From: Arthrobacter cupressi
GTDB lineage: Bacteria; Actinomycetota; Actinomycetes; Actinomycetales; Micrococcaceae
Reading direction: 5' to 3'
DNA length: 64,000 bases
NCBI RefSeq assembly: GCF_900099975.1
Contig: NZ_FNEI01000013.1
Location: 51,199 to 115,198 of the forward strand
Shown: piece after piece, positions 1 to 7,600 of the stretch
Numbering within the stretch: the stretch's first letter is position 1
Layout: each line of letters begins with the position of its first letter
Position numbers and translations under genes: made by a program
Notes under the pieces: generated by a model
The model's database searches: none
Seen by the model: the letters and a program-made list of their open reading frames with translations, nothing else
Told to the model about the DNA's origin: nothing

Positions 1-410
1 CCTTCGCCGAGGACGCCCGCGCGGAGAAGCAGGAACCGTCCGCATTGGCCCTGGCCGCCACCGATCCCGCCAACCCTTACGGCGCCGCCCTGCCGTGGCC
101 CGCCCTGTCCGCCGACGCCGCGTCCGGGCACCGCCCGGGCAGGAAGGCCGGGGCACTGGTGGTGATGGTCGACGGCGCGCTGGCACTGTACGTGGAACGC
201 GGCGGCAAGACGCTGCTTACCTTCAGCCATGACGACGGCGTGCTGGCGGCTGCCGCTGCGGCGCTGGTGGACGTGGTGCGCCGCGGCGCCGTGGACAGGC
301 TCTTCATGGAAAAGGCCAACGGCCAGGACCTCTTGGGAACGCCCATCGCCGAGGCCCTGGCCGCGGCCGGCGCCTATTCCACGCCGAAAGGCCTGAGGAT
401 CCGTGCCTGA
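1..410 (+). CDS. lhr: C-terminal end of Lhr-type ATP-dependent DNA helicase (5' truncated by window edge)
   Basis: The reading frame is open from base 3 and runs to a TGA at 408-410, so only about the last 135 residues of a much larger protein are present. The segment LALAATDPANPYGAALPWP followed by a compact alpha/beta tail (VVMVDGALALYVERGGKTLL) is the typical end of actinobacterial Lhr, a superfamily 2 helicase that unwinds DNA:DNA or RNA:DNA duplexes in DNA repair. The helicase motor itself lies upstream of the window. A nei gene follows 29 bp downstream on the same strand; lhr next to a Nei-type glycosylase is a common actinobacterial arrangement and supports a repair role. The family call rests on the tail alone, so subfamily is uncertain. 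Confidence 0.8.
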   Translation, partial: FAEDARAEKQEPSALALAATDPANPYGAALPWPALSADAASGHRPGRKAGALVVMVDGALALYVERGGKTLLTFSHDDGVLAAAAAALVDVVRRGAVDRLFMEKANGQDLLGTPIAEALAAAGAYSTPKGLRIRA

Positions 411-439
411 AACAAACACCGAAGCCGTGGAGGGCGGCC

Positions 440-1255
440 GTGCCTGAGGGGGACTCCGTCTGGCGTGCCGCCAAGGAACTGCACCAGGCCCTGGCTGGAC
501 AAGTACTGCTGTCCTCGGATTTCAGGGTGCCGCGTTTTGCCACCCTGGACCTCTCGGGCTGGACCGTGCATGAAGTGGTGCCGCGGGGCAAGCACCTTCT
601 GATGCGGGTGCTCGAATCCACCGCCGGCAACCCGTCACGCGCCCTGACCATCCATTCCCACCTGAAGATGGAGGGCAGCTGGCAGGTCTATGCTCCGGGA
701 GGCAAGTGGCGCAAACCCGGCCACACCGCCAGGTGCGTGCTGCGCACGGCCTCGGCCGACGTCGTCGGCTTCTCCCTGGGCATCCTGGAAGTCCTCCGGA
801 CCGAGGACGAAGACCGCGTGGTGGGGCATCTCGGACCCGACCTGCTGGGTCCCGACTGGGACCCGGACGAGGCGCTGCGCCGGTTGGTGGCGTCACCGGA
901 AACACCCGTCGGGATCGCTCTGCTGGACCAGTCCAAGGTGGCGGGCATCGGGAACATCTACCGCTGCGAATCGTGCTTCCTCTCCAAGGTGCACCCGGCC
1001 GTTCCCGTGGCGGCCGTGCCTGAACCCGCTACGATCCTGGCCGACGCCAAGCGGCTGCTCGAAGCCAACCTCGGGCCCGGGCCGCGCTCCACGCTGGGCC
1101 CGCGGGCCCTGCGCCCGGGTTATTGGGTGTACGGACGCGAACACCAGCCGTGCCTGCGCTGCCGCACGCCGGTCCGCCGCGGCACGCTCGGGAAGTCCCC
1201 GGGCCTGGAGGAACGGACCATCTACTTCTGCCCGCGCTGCCAGCCGGCGCCGTGA
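440..1255 (+). CDS. nei: Fpg/Nei family DNA glycosylase (endonuclease VIII type)
   Basis: This is a 271 aa bifunctional DNA glycosylase / AP lyase that removes oxidised bases. The protein begins MPEGD, so after Met removal Pro2 is the Schiff-base nucleophile and Glu3 the general acid; the start must be the GTG at 440, which has GGAGGGCGG a few bases upstream. Lys51 in the PRGKHLL segment is the conserved beta-clamp lysine. The H2TH region contains QSKVAGIGNIYRCESC. A C-terminal zinc finger has Cys238, Cys241, Cys264 and Cys267, with the conserved ERTIYFCPRC strand. MPEGDS, rather than MPELPE, favours Nei over MutM. It is probably cotranscribed with the upstream lhr. Confidence 0.95.
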   Translation: MPEGDSVWRAAKELHQALAGQVLLSSDFRVPRFATLDLSGWTVHEVVPRGKHLLMRVLESTAGNPSRALTIHSHLKMEGSWQVYAPGGKWRKPGHTARCVLRTASADVVGFSLGILEVLRTEDEDRVVGHLGPDLLGPDWDPDEALRRLVASPETPVGIALLDQSKVAGIGNIYRCESCFLSKVHPAVPVAAVPEPATILADAKRLLEANLGPGPRSTLGPRALRPGYWVYGREHQPCLRCRTPVRRGTLGKSPGLEERTIYFCPRCQPAP

Positions 1256-1403
1256 GTCCAGGCGAGAAATACCGCGCCTAAGCACCAAGAACGGCGAAAT
1301 GTCCGCCACTATTGTGATGGCACATGGATTCTGGGGGAATGTCTTTCATTGGCTGCCGCCCGGTCGCCCTGGCTGCACGATCATTCTTCCGAAAGGCATC
1401 AAC

Positions 1404-1859
1404 ATGAGCACGCCACTCCCCGGTCAAGACCCGGCCCCGCACGAAGGGCACGCGCAGCCGCCGGCGGCCCCCTACCCCTCAAGCCAAAGCCAGCCGCAGT
1501 ACCCGGCTCCGCCAGCCATGCCCCAACCGCCGCAGCCGCACTACGCCGCCCAGCAACCCGTGCCGCAGCAGCAGTACTATGTTGGCCAGCCGCAAATGCC
1601 GAACACGGCCTACGGTTACCCGCAGCCCAAATCGAAGATCGCTGCCGGCCTGCTGGGCATCTTCCTCGGCGGACTTGGCATTCACCGCTTCTACCTCGGC
1701 TACACCACCATCGGCGTCATCCAACTGGTCCTGACGATCGTCGTTGGCATCTTTACGTTCGGGCTCGTCGGCCTTTGGGGTTTCGTCGAGGGCATCATGA
1801 TCCTCGCCGGCGCCAGCTACTTCCAGCGCGACGCCCGGGGCGTACCTCTCCGCGACTAG
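1404..1859 (+). CDS. TM2 domain membrane protein
   Basis: The 151 aa protein has a Pro/Gln/Tyr-rich, disordered N-terminal tail of about 70 residues, followed by a TM2 domain from about residue 75. The domain shows two hydrophobic segments joined by the hallmark GGLGIHRFYLG turn, with a second helix around VIQLVLTIVVGIFTFGLVGLWG. TM2 proteins are small inner-membrane proteins without an established enzymatic role. The ATG at 1404 is chosen because GAAAGG lies 8 nt upstream and the preceding frame overlaps nei. The gene stands alone and ends just before a strong bidirectional hairpin. Confidence 0.85.
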   Translation: MSTPLPGQDPAPHEGHAQPPAAPYPSSQSQPQYPAPPAMPQPPQPHYAAQQPVPQQQYYVGQPQMPNTAYGYPQPKSKIAAGLLGIFLGGLGIHRFYLGYTTIGVIQLVLTIVVGIFTFGLVGLWGFVEGIMILAGASYFQRDARGVPLRD

Positions 1860-1872
1860 TCCCGGAAAGCGT

Positions 1873-1906
1873 GATTGGAGGGCGGCCGGGCGGCCGCCCT
1901 CCAATC
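1873..1906. terminator. Bidirectional terminator hairpin between TM2 gene and yczE-like gene
   Basis: GATTGGAGGGCGGCCG at 1873-1888 pairs perfectly with CGGCCGCCCTCCAATC at 1891-1906, a 16 bp stem with a nominal 2-nt turn. It lies between two convergent genes and probably ends both transcripts. There is no long T-tract on either side. Confidence 0.75.
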
Positions 1907-1959
1907 CGAAAGTCCGCCCGGACGTTGAAGCGCGGGCGTTGAAGAGCCTTGCTTACGGG

Positions 1960-2604
1960 TCAGGGCTTGGCGGGCTCAGCCTCGACAGACCCCCGGTTGT
2001 CAAAAGTTCCTGCCATCTCCCGCACGCTCTTCTCCGGGACCACAAACACCGGCAGCAGCAACTGCACCAAAGGCCCGATCGCCAGGGCGTAGACCACCGT
2101 GCCCACGCCCACCGAGCCGCCCAGCAGCCAGCCGGAGCCCAACACCACCACTTCGATCAAGGTCCGGGAAAGCCGCACGGACCACCCGGTGCGCCGGGCC
2201 AGGCCCGTCATCAGCCCGTCGCGGGCACCGGGGCCAAGCCGGGCGCCGATGTAGCAGGCGGACGCGATGCCGTTGAGCAGCACGGCCCCGCCAAGCATGG
2301 CGATCTGGCCGCCGAGGTGCGAGAAAGCCGGGATCAGCGCCAGGCCCAAGTCCGCGAAGACGCCCACCAGCACGGCGTTGGCGAGGGTTCCGAAGCCTGG
2401 CATCTGCCGCAGCGGGATCCACAGCAACAGCACCAGGAAGCTGACAACCACCACCACAGTGCCGATGCTCCAGCCGAGCTTCCCGGCAAGTCCCTGGTGG
2501 AACACGTCCCATGGATCCAGGCCAAGGCCTGCCCTGATGAACATGGCCAGGGAAATTCCGTACATCGCGAGGCCGATCAGGAGCTGGGTGATTCTGCGGG
2601 TCAT
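1960..2604 (-). CDS. YczE/YitT-type integral membrane protein
   Basis: A 214 aa protein with about five or six hydrophobic helices, starting with MTRRITQLLIGLAMYGISLA and containing the family-typical GLGLDPWDVFHQGLA segment (roughly residues 26-40) and a second glycine-rich GARLGPGARDGLMTGLA repeat. This is the YczE-like membrane family whose molecular function is unknown. Two tandem ATG codons (2605-2607 and 2602-2604) are possible; the second is chosen because GGAG lies 5 nt from it but only 2 nt from the first. It is divergent from a MocR-type regulator, an arrangement known for yczE/yczR in other bacteria, which suggests control by that PLP- or amine-responsive regulator. Confidence 0.85.
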   Translation of the reverse strand: MTRRITQLLIGLAMYGISLAMFIRAGLGLDPWDVFHQGLAGKLGWSIGTVVVVVSFLVLLLWIPLRQMPGFGTLANAVLVGVFADLGLALIPAFSHLGGQIAMLGGAVLLNGIASACYIGARLGPGARDGLMTGLARRTGWSVRLSRTLIEVVVLGSGWLLGGSVGVGTVVYALAIGPLVQLLLPVFVVPEKSVREMAGTFDNRGSVEAEPAKP

Positions 2605-2624
2605 CATGGCTCCATGATTCAAGA

Positions 2625-2663
2625 AAACTGGCATTGCTTTCCATAGCCAGTTTGAAATACTGG
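2625..2663. promoter_or_regulatory. Putative MocR operator with three half-sites between divergent genes
   Basis: AAACTGGC at 2625-2632 is the exact inverse of GCCAGTTT at 2646-2653, and CCAGT at 2647-2651 also pairs with ACTGG at 2659-2663. The result is three ACTGG half-sites: two in direct orientation 32 bp apart (2627 and 2659, about three helical turns) and one inverted between them. The cluster fills the 60 bp between the two start codons. Direct-plus-inverted sites are what MocR/GabR-type dimers often recognise; the binding itself is inferred. Confidence 0.6.
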
Positions 2664-2667
2664 TCTG

Positions 2668-4176
2668 GTGCTTACCCCATCGAATCCCTCCGGATCCCTG
2701 AGCCCCGCAGCGTTGGCCCGCCTCCTCGGCGCGTGGAACACCGGCGGGTCGGCAGCCTACCGCGAGCTGGCCGACGTCGTACGCCTGCTGGTACTGGACG
2801 GCCGCATCGCGCTGGACGTCGCACTGCCCAGTGAGCGCGCCCTCGCCGAAACGCTCGGCGTCAGCCGGACCACCGTCACCGCCGCGTACGCGGGGCTGCG
2901 CGAGCAGGGCTTCCTGAGCAGCGGCCAAGGAAGCCGGGCGCGCACCCAGCTCCCGCACCGCATGGCCCCGGCCCAGGCTCCGGGAATCGTGGCTCCGGAC
3001 GGCGTCCTGGACCTCGCATACGCGTCCTTACCGGCTACCGGCGAGGTGGTGCACCGGGCGTTCGCGGACGCCCTGACCGAACTGCCGGCGCTGCTGCCGG
3101 GCTTCGGCTACGATCCCGTGGGCGTCCCGGTGCTGCGCGAAGCGATCGCCGCGCACTACACGGCAGCGGGCGTCCCGACGTCGGCGTCCCAGATCCTGGT
3201 GACCTCCGGCGCGCAGCACGCGCTGAACATCATCCTGCGCACGCTCGCGGGGCGGCAGCAGAAGGTCCTGGTGGACCATCCGACATACCCTAATGCGCTG
3301 GACGCCATCCGGGCCTCGGGCTCGCGGACGGTTCCGGTGCCGCTGCCCGCCGCCGCTCCGGGCACCCAGCTGCCAGGCAACGGGTCACTGGCAGGCAACG
3401 GGCCGGGCTGGGACGTGGACGCCATGGTCGCTGCCATGCGGCAGCAGCGCCCAGCGATGGCGTACCTGCTCCCCGACTTCCATAACCCCACCGGACGCGT
3501 CATGTCCGATCTGCAGCGCCGGCGCCTGGTCCGGGAGGCGGCGGGCACGGGAACGGTCCTGGTGGTGGACGAGACCCTGCGCGCCCTGGACCTCGACGGC
3601 GTCGGGACCACCCCGCTGGCCGCCTTCAGCCCCGCGGTGGTCTCTATCGGGTCGCTCAGCAAGTCCCACTGGGCAGGGCTGCGCACCGGCTGGATCCGCG
3701 CGGAGGAAGGGCTGCTCGCCCGCTTCGTGGCGACCCGGACCACCATGGACCTCGGCGGTCCCGTCGTCGAGCAACTCGCCGCCGCCCGGCTGGTACGCGA
3801 CTTCGCCGAACCGCTGGGCGCCCGGCTCGAGGCGCTGCGCCGCAACCGCGAAACCCTGCTCCGCCTGCTGGCCGAGCACCTTCCCGAATGGAGTTTCGAA
3901 CGCCCCCGCGGCGGCCTGACAGTCTGGTGCAGGTTGCCGGCGGCGTCGAGCACCGCCCTGGCAGTCCTGGCGCCCGAGTTCGGGCTGCGGGTGGCCGCGG
4001 GGCCGCGTTTCGGCGTTGGCGGTTCCTTCGAGCATTTCCTGCGGGTGCCGTACACCCTCCCGGAAGAGCAGCTCACGACGGCGGTCCTCGCCCTGCGTGC
4101 CGCGCAGGACCGCCTGGACGCCGCGCCCCAGCTGCGCCGCACCTTGAAGGAACCGGAGGCCGCGGCGATCGCCTGA
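2668..4176 (+). CDS. MocR-type transcriptional regulator (GntR HTH + aminotransferase-like domain)
   Basis: This 502 aa fusion has a winged helix-turn-helix in the first ~90 residues (LPSERALAETLGVSRTTVTA, about 53-72) and a fold-type I aminotransferase-like domain over the rest. The domain keeps the PLP lysine: Lys332 in IGSLSKSHWAGLRTGW. It also keeps HNPTGR and a DETLRALDLDG strand in the cofactor region. MocR proteins use PLP or an external aldimine as effector rather than catalysing transamination. The GTG at 2668 is used; there is no clear ribosome site and the palindromic operator lies immediately upstream. The divergent partner is the YczE-type membrane gene, its most likely target. 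It could correspond to YczR-like regulators; the ligand is unknown. Confidence 0.9.
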   Translation: MLTPSNPSGSLSPAALARLLGAWNTGGSAAYRELADVVRLLVLDGRIALDVALPSERALAETLGVSRTTVTAAYAGLREQGFLSSGQGSRARTQLPHRMAPAQAPGIVAPDGVLDLAYASLPATGEVVHRAFADALTELPALLPGFGYDPVGVPVLREAIAAHYTAAGVPTSASQILVTSGAQHALNIILRTLAGRQQKVLVDHPTYPNALDAIRASGSRTVPVPLPAAAPGTQLPGNGSLAGNGPGWDVDAMVAAMRQQRPAMAYLLPDFHNPTGRVMSDLQRRRLVREAAGTGTVLVVDETLRALDLDGVGTTPLAAFSPAVVSIGSLSKSHWAGLRTGWIRAEEGLLARFVATRTTMDLGGPVVEQLAAARLVRDFAEPLGARLEALRRNRETLLRLLAEHLPEWSFERPRGGLTVWCRLPAASSTALAVLAPEFGLRVAAGPRFGVGGSFEHFLRVPYTLPEEQLTTAVLALRAAQDRLDAAPQLRRTLKEPEAAAIA

Positions 4177-4184
4177 CCCAAGTA

Positions 4185-4234
4185 ACTCGCAATTGTTGTC
4201 GTTATGAGGCCTCAAAACGACATCAACTGCGAGT
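4185..4234. repeat. Intergenic palindrome, 12-nt loop type (copy 1)
   Basis: A 25 bp arm at 4185-4209 pairs with 4210-4234 with only three mismatches. The core is TGTCGTT (4197-4203), a 12-nt centre containing GAGGCCTC, then AACGACA (4216-4222). The same core recurs at 31264-31289. It lies between convergent genes and could terminate both, but has no T-tract. Confidence 0.8.
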
Positions 4235-4251
4235 CAGTTGGGCAACACAGC

Positions 4252-4944
4252 CTAGGCGTACACCTTCTCCAGGAAGGCACTCCATGCCTTGGCGGTGGCT
4301 TCGGAATCGCCCCTGCCGCTGAAGTCGTGCACGGTCATGCCCACGGTGGAGCCGAAGTAGTTGCGGCCGAAGAAACGGTACAGGGCATCGGCGGTGCGCA
4401 GGCCCAGGAAGTGCTCGTTGGAGAAGTCGAGTTCCCCGCTGAGCCGCCCGACGCCGTCGACGTCCACCTCAACCGGGGAACCCTGCGCCACGCCGTCGAC
4501 GCCGAGGGCCTTCTTGAGCCGGTCAAAACCGTCGGGGGCCTGCGACGCCGCCGGGGCCTGGACGTCCGTGAACACCACGGGCTTGCCGTCGAAGTGCTGC
4601 AGGTACTGGCCCAGGGTGTGCAGGTAGAAGGCGGTGTGCTTGCTGGCGCCGTCGTACTGCTCATCCCAGTTCTCTTGGAAGATGCCGCTGTGCACGTAGT
4701 GGAGCTTCGCGCGGCCGCCGTCCAGCGGTTCGACGACGTGCTCAAGCTGGTTGAACCAGCCGTCCGGGCCGTCCATGCGGTTGACCAGATGGTTCGGGTA
4801 CTCCTCGACGGTCTTGACGGAGGGCCACTGGTCCGTGGGGAACATCCAGCCAGGAGTGCCGTTGGTGACGGCCTCCCAGACACGCTCAGGAGTGCCGGGG
4901 ATTTCGCCGTCGAAGACGATTTCAAATTCGCGCTGGTCAGTCAT
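4252..4944 (-). CDS. SRPBCC (AHSA1/START-like) domain protein
   Basis: A 230 aa protein. Its first ~140 residues read as an SRPBCC ligand-binding domain, with IVFDGEIPGTPERVWEAVTN at the start, the usual first strand and helix, followed by an elongated second half ending DFSGRGDSEATAKAWSAFLE. AHSA1-like proteins bind hydrophobic ligands or act as co-chaperones; the specific role is unknown. The start ATG at 4942-4944 overlaps the stop of the ArsR gene by 8 bp, so translation is probably coupled. An ArsR regulator followed by an SRPBCC protein is a widespread actinobacterial pair, probably autoregulated as one operon. Confidence 0.85.
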   Translation of the reverse strand: MTDQREFEIVFDGEIPGTPERVWEAVTNGTPGWMFPTDQWPSVKTVEEYPNHLVNRMDGPDGWFNQLEHVVEPLDGGRAKLHYVHSGIFQENWDEQYDGASKHTAFYLHTLGQYLQHFDGKPVVFTDVQAPAASQAPDGFDRLKKALGVDGVAQGSPVEVDVDGVGRLSGELDFSNEHFLGLRTADALYRFFGRNYFGSTVGMTVHDFSGRGDSEATAKAWSAFLEKVYA

Positions 4945-5602
4945 TGCCTTGGTCCTTTTCCTTGAGTTCCGTGGGATTTTTGGGTGCCTTGAGTGCGGGA
5001 TGGAGTACGACGACGAGCCGGTGCTTGCGTCCGCCCGCTGCGGTTGCTCCTGCCCCGGCTCGGCCCGCTGGGGTGCCGCTGCCGCCGTCGTGGTATTTGT
5101 CCACAAGCCGGGTCACCGCGACGCCGAGCTCCTCGGCGAAGGCGGCGCGGTCCGTGGCTGTGCGGAAAGTGATTTCGCCGTCGATCGCGAAGCTCGCGAG
5201 CTTCTTCTTCGCCGCCGCGGCGCCGGCGATGAGCTTGCCCATCTCCTGGACCGTCCGGCCGGCGAGCGCCAGCAGCCAGAACGCGGAGAAGCGGTCGGCG
5301 AAGCGGCGCGGGTCCGGCGCCACCGAGGCCAGGGCGGCCGGCGAGATCAGGTAGGAGGCCGCCGTCGCCCGCAGGATGCGCTCGGTGACGTTGCCCTTCT
5401 TCCTCTCCTCCACAAGTTCCACCAGCCCGTGGCTTTCGAGGGCCTTGAGGTGGTAGTTGACCTTCTGCCGGGGCAGGCCCACCTTGGCGGCGAGCTGGGT
5501 GGCCGAAGCGGGCTCGGCGAGCTCCTGGAGGATGCGGGTGCGGATCGGATCCAGCGACGCTTCCGCGGCGGCAGGGTCCTCGATCACTTCGATGTCCAAC
5601 AT
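4937..5602 (-). CDS. ArsR-type winged-helix transcriptional regulator
   Basis: A 221 aa protein with an N-terminal ArsR winged helix: SLDPIRTRILQELAEPASAT at about 18-37 leads into the recognition helix LPRQKVNYHLKALESHGLV and the wing EERKKGNVTERIL. The C-terminal half is helical and Lys/Ala/Gly-rich near its end. No metal-binding cysteine motif is visible, so a non-metal effector is likely. The ATG at 5602 is chosen; a TTG start at 5638 would add 12 residues but overlaps a candidate -35 (TTGACA). The downstream SRPBCC gene overlaps it by 8 bp. Two AACTTTTTTGTC repeats upstream look like an autoregulatory operator. Confidence 0.85.
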   Translation of the reverse strand: MLDIEVIEDPAAAEASLDPIRTRILQELAEPASATQLAAKVGLPRQKVNYHLKALESHGLVELVEERKKGNVTERILRATAASYLISPAALASVAPDPRRFADRFSAFWLLALAGRTVQEMGKLIAGAAAAKKKLASFAIDGEITFRTATDRAAFAEELGVAVTRLVDKYHDGGSGTPAGRAGAGATAAGGRKHRLVVVLHPALKAPKNPTELKEKDQGND

Positions 5603-5620
5603 GCGTCCATCATCCCCGCC

Positions 5621-5651
5621 GACAACTTTTTTTGTCAAGAACTTTTTTGTC
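5621..5651. promoter_or_regulatory. Putative ArsR operator and promoter
   Basis: GACAACTTTTTTTGTC at 5621-5636 is an inverted repeat (GACAA/TTGTC), and AACTTTTTTGTC recurs directly at 5640-5651, about 16 bp on. On the minus strand TTGACA (5638-5633) and GATGAT about 18 bp further could form the -35 and -10, with transcription starting near the ATG at 5602. The A/T-rich repeats stand out in a GC-rich background. Confidence 0.55.
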
Positions 5652-5681
5652 GTCGGAAGACGCGGGCCCCGGATCTCCCGC

Positions 5682-6113
5682 TTACAGCGCCTGCGCCACC
5701 TCGACGAGCAGGCCTTCCGGCCCGCGGATATACGCCAGGCGGTAAACGTCCTGATAATTCACGAGCTCCCGGACCAGCCCGTAGCCGGCGTCGCGCGCCC
5801 GGGCGATGACGGCGTCGACGTCCTCCACCTCATAGCAAACGTGGCTGAAGCCGAAGGAGTTCACCGGCCGGTCCGTTTCCCCCACGGGGTCCGGCGAGAT
5901 GAACCGTGCGAGCTCCAGCTTGGTGCCGCCGCCCGGCGGAATCATCATCGCCATGTCCACCTCGGTCCCGTCCAGGCCGTTGACCCGGTCCGCCCACGGC
6001 CCGCCGACTTCCTGCCGTCCCTCCATTTCGAAGCCGAGGGCCTTGAAGAAGGCGATCGCCCGGTCGAGGTCCTGCACGGTCACACCAACATGGTCCATCC
6101 GGAAAGCAGTCAT
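5682..6113 (-). CDS. VOC (glyoxalase-like) family protein
   Basis: A 143 aa single-domain vicinal oxygen chelate protein with the paired beta-alpha-beta-beta-beta modules: MDHVGVTVQDLDRAIAFFKA at residues 6-25 and FSHVCYEVEDVDAVIARARD in the second half, ending RGPEGLLVEVAQAL. His8, Glu and the C-terminal Glu in LLVEVA are in places usual for metal ligands, so it may be a metal-dependent lyase or dioxygenase-like enzyme. The substrate cannot be named. The gene ends 79 bp before the ArsR start on the same strand, separated by the T-rich operator, so it is probably a separate transcript. Confidence 0.85.
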   Translation of the reverse strand: MTAFRMDHVGVTVQDLDRAIAFFKALGFEMEGRQEVGGPWADRVNGLDGTEVDMAMMIPPGGGTKLELARFISPDPVGETDRPVNSFGFSHVCYEVEDVDAVIARARDAGYGLVRELVNYQDVYRLAYIRGPEGLLVEVAQAL

Positions 6114-6165
6114 GCGGCCAGCCTACGCCCGGGCGGGCGGTGCCAGGAGGGGGCGCCGGGCGGGC

Positions 6166-6216
6166 GGCGTCAGGCGCGCGGCGCCAGGCGCGCGGCGTCA
6201 GGCGCGCGGCGTCAGG
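6166..6216. repeat. 14-bp GC-rich tandem repeat, about 3.6 copies
   Basis: The unit GGCGTCAGGCGCGC starts at 6166, 6180 (one T to C change), 6194 and 6208 (partial). It lies between the divergent VOC and pseudouridine synthase genes. Related GGCGCC-rich bases precede it from about 6150. It looks like a slippage-derived minisatellite. Confidence 0.8.
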
Positions 6217-6256
6217 AGGGGCGCCAGTGGGCTCGGGCAGGCGCCGGACCACCACG

Positions 6257-6262
6257 TAGAAT
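6257..6262 (+). promoter_or_regulatory. -10 box for leaderless pseudouridine synthase mRNA
   Basis: TAGAAT ends 6 nt before the GTG at 6269, so transcription should begin on or next to the start codon. No Shine-Dalgarno sequence precedes the gene. Confidence 0.65.
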
Positions 6263-6268
6263 TGTCCG

Positions 6269-7201
6269 GTGATGCAATCCCCCCTTCCCGTGCGCGACGG
6301 CGTGAACGCCACCCGCTTGCGCCTGCCGGACGAGGGGCCGTGGGACACCGCGATGGACTACATGATGCACCGCTGGGGCCACATCGATCCGCAGGGCATC
6401 GAGGACCGCTTCGACGCCGGCGAGATCGTGGGCGAGGGCGGGGTTCTGCTGGACCGGCACACGAGGCTCGAGGACCACACCTTCATTTGGTACTACCGCA
6501 CGCTGCCGCAGGAGACGCGGCTGCCGGTGGAGATCAACATCCTGCACCAGGACGAGCACCTGCTGGTGGTGGACAAGCCACACTTCCTGCCCACCACCCC
6601 GGGCGGCACCTACATCCAGGAAACCGCGCTGGTGCGGCTCCGGAACCAACTGAGCCTGCCCGACCTCATCCCCATGCACCGCTTGGACCGCATGACCGCC
6701 GGCGTGCTGCTGCTCTCCACCAACCCGGATACCCGCGGCAAATACCAGGTGCTGTTCGAAAAGCGCCAGGTCCAAAAGGAGTACGAGTGCGTCTCCGCCG
6801 CGGAGCCCGCGGCGGGACATCCCGCCGTCGTCTTCCCCGCCCTGGTCCGCAACCGCATGGTGAAGTCGCGCGACTACCTGCTGGCCGAGGTGGTTGAGGG
6901 CGAGCCGAACACCGAGACGCGCATCGAGCAGCTAAAGACGTTCGACGCCGGAACGCACGGGCGCCGGGCGCTGTACCGTTTGGAGCCGCACACCGGAAAG
7001 ACGCACCAGTTGCGCGTGCACATGGCGTCGCTGGGTTTGGGGATCGTGAACGACGCGTTCTACCCCGAGCTCCTGGACAAGGCACCGGACAACTACTCCA
7101 AGCCGCTTCAGTTGCTGGCCCGCGGCATCCGTTTCGTGGACCCGATCAGCAAGCAGCCGGTGGAGTACCGCAGCCGGCTGGAGCTGAGCGAGGCGCGGTA
7201 G
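6269..7201 (+). CDS. RluA-family RNA pseudouridine synthase
   Basis: A 310 aa enzyme that isomerises uridine to pseudouridine in rRNA or tRNA. The catalytic motif is HRLDRMTAGVLLLS, with the nucleophilic Asp140. The upstream VVDKPHFLPTTPGG segment and the downstream GKTHQLRVHMASLGLGIVND motif are both standard for RluA-type enzymes. The N-terminal ~75 residues look S4-like. The GTG at 6269 (or the ATG at 6272) directly follows a -10 box, implying leaderless translation. The exact RNA target cannot be read from the sequence. Confidence 0.92.
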   Translation: MMQSPLPVRDGVNATRLRLPDEGPWDTAMDYMMHRWGHIDPQGIEDRFDAGEIVGEGGVLLDRHTRLEDHTFIWYYRTLPQETRLPVEINILHQDEHLLVVDKPHFLPTTPGGTYIQETALVRLRNQLSLPDLIPMHRLDRMTAGVLLLSTNPDTRGKYQVLFEKRQVQKEYECVSAAEPAAGHPAVVFPALVRNRMVKSRDYLLAEVVEGEPNTETRIEQLKTFDAGTHGRRALYRLEPHTGKTHQLRVHMASLGLGIVNDAFYPELLDKAPDNYSKPLQLLARGIRFVDPISKQPVEYRSRLELSEAR

Positions 7202-7600
7202 GCGCAGGACCACGTGATGTTCCAGGTTCTCGCGAACTAAGAACTTGCGCGGATAACAAGGACCTGGAGTGAAGGACGAACGTTGTGGCCGCGCTGATAT
7301 CGGTCCCGGATGGCCACGCTGGTTGTTGTGGAGGCTCCGAGGACCGCGAGCCGACGCTCCTCCCCACTTGCTTCCGTCTCACGTAAGCCGAAACCCCGGA
7401 ATTCCGCGGAAACTGCCCCGCGCCTTGCCCCGGGTTCGGGATGCAACCGGGAAGGAACGTCGCGACCGCCGTCAGGGACATCGCCATATCGCCTTCCACC
7501 GATAATCCCCTGCCCATCCCCCACACGCAGGAATACCATGGGACTGCTGGGGTCCGTCCATCGTTTGCGGCCAGCGCCGCACTGGATTCCAGGAGGATCC
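7202..7600. other. 399-bp non-coding stretch before membrane protein gene
   Basis: No convincing gene was found here. CCAGGTTCT at about 7223-7231 pairs imperfectly with AAGGACCTGG at about 7259-7268 and could be the terminator of the preceding gene; its loop contains GCGCGGATAA, reminiscent of the loops of the dispersed palindromes. The rest is GC-rich and could be a long 5' leader for the membrane protein that starts at 7601. Confidence 0.4.

Noticed and set aside
690..1403. N-terminal extension of the TM2 protein
   Set aside because: The extension lies over nei in another frame; the ATG at 1404 has a ribosome site and gives a normal TM2 protein.
3156..4181. A 341-codon minus-strand frame under the MocR gene
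   Set aside because: Arg/Ser/Ala-rich shadow of a well-supported plus-strand gene.
6166..6216. CRISPR-like repeat array
   Set aside because: The 14-bp units are directly adjacent without spacers; it is a minisatellite.
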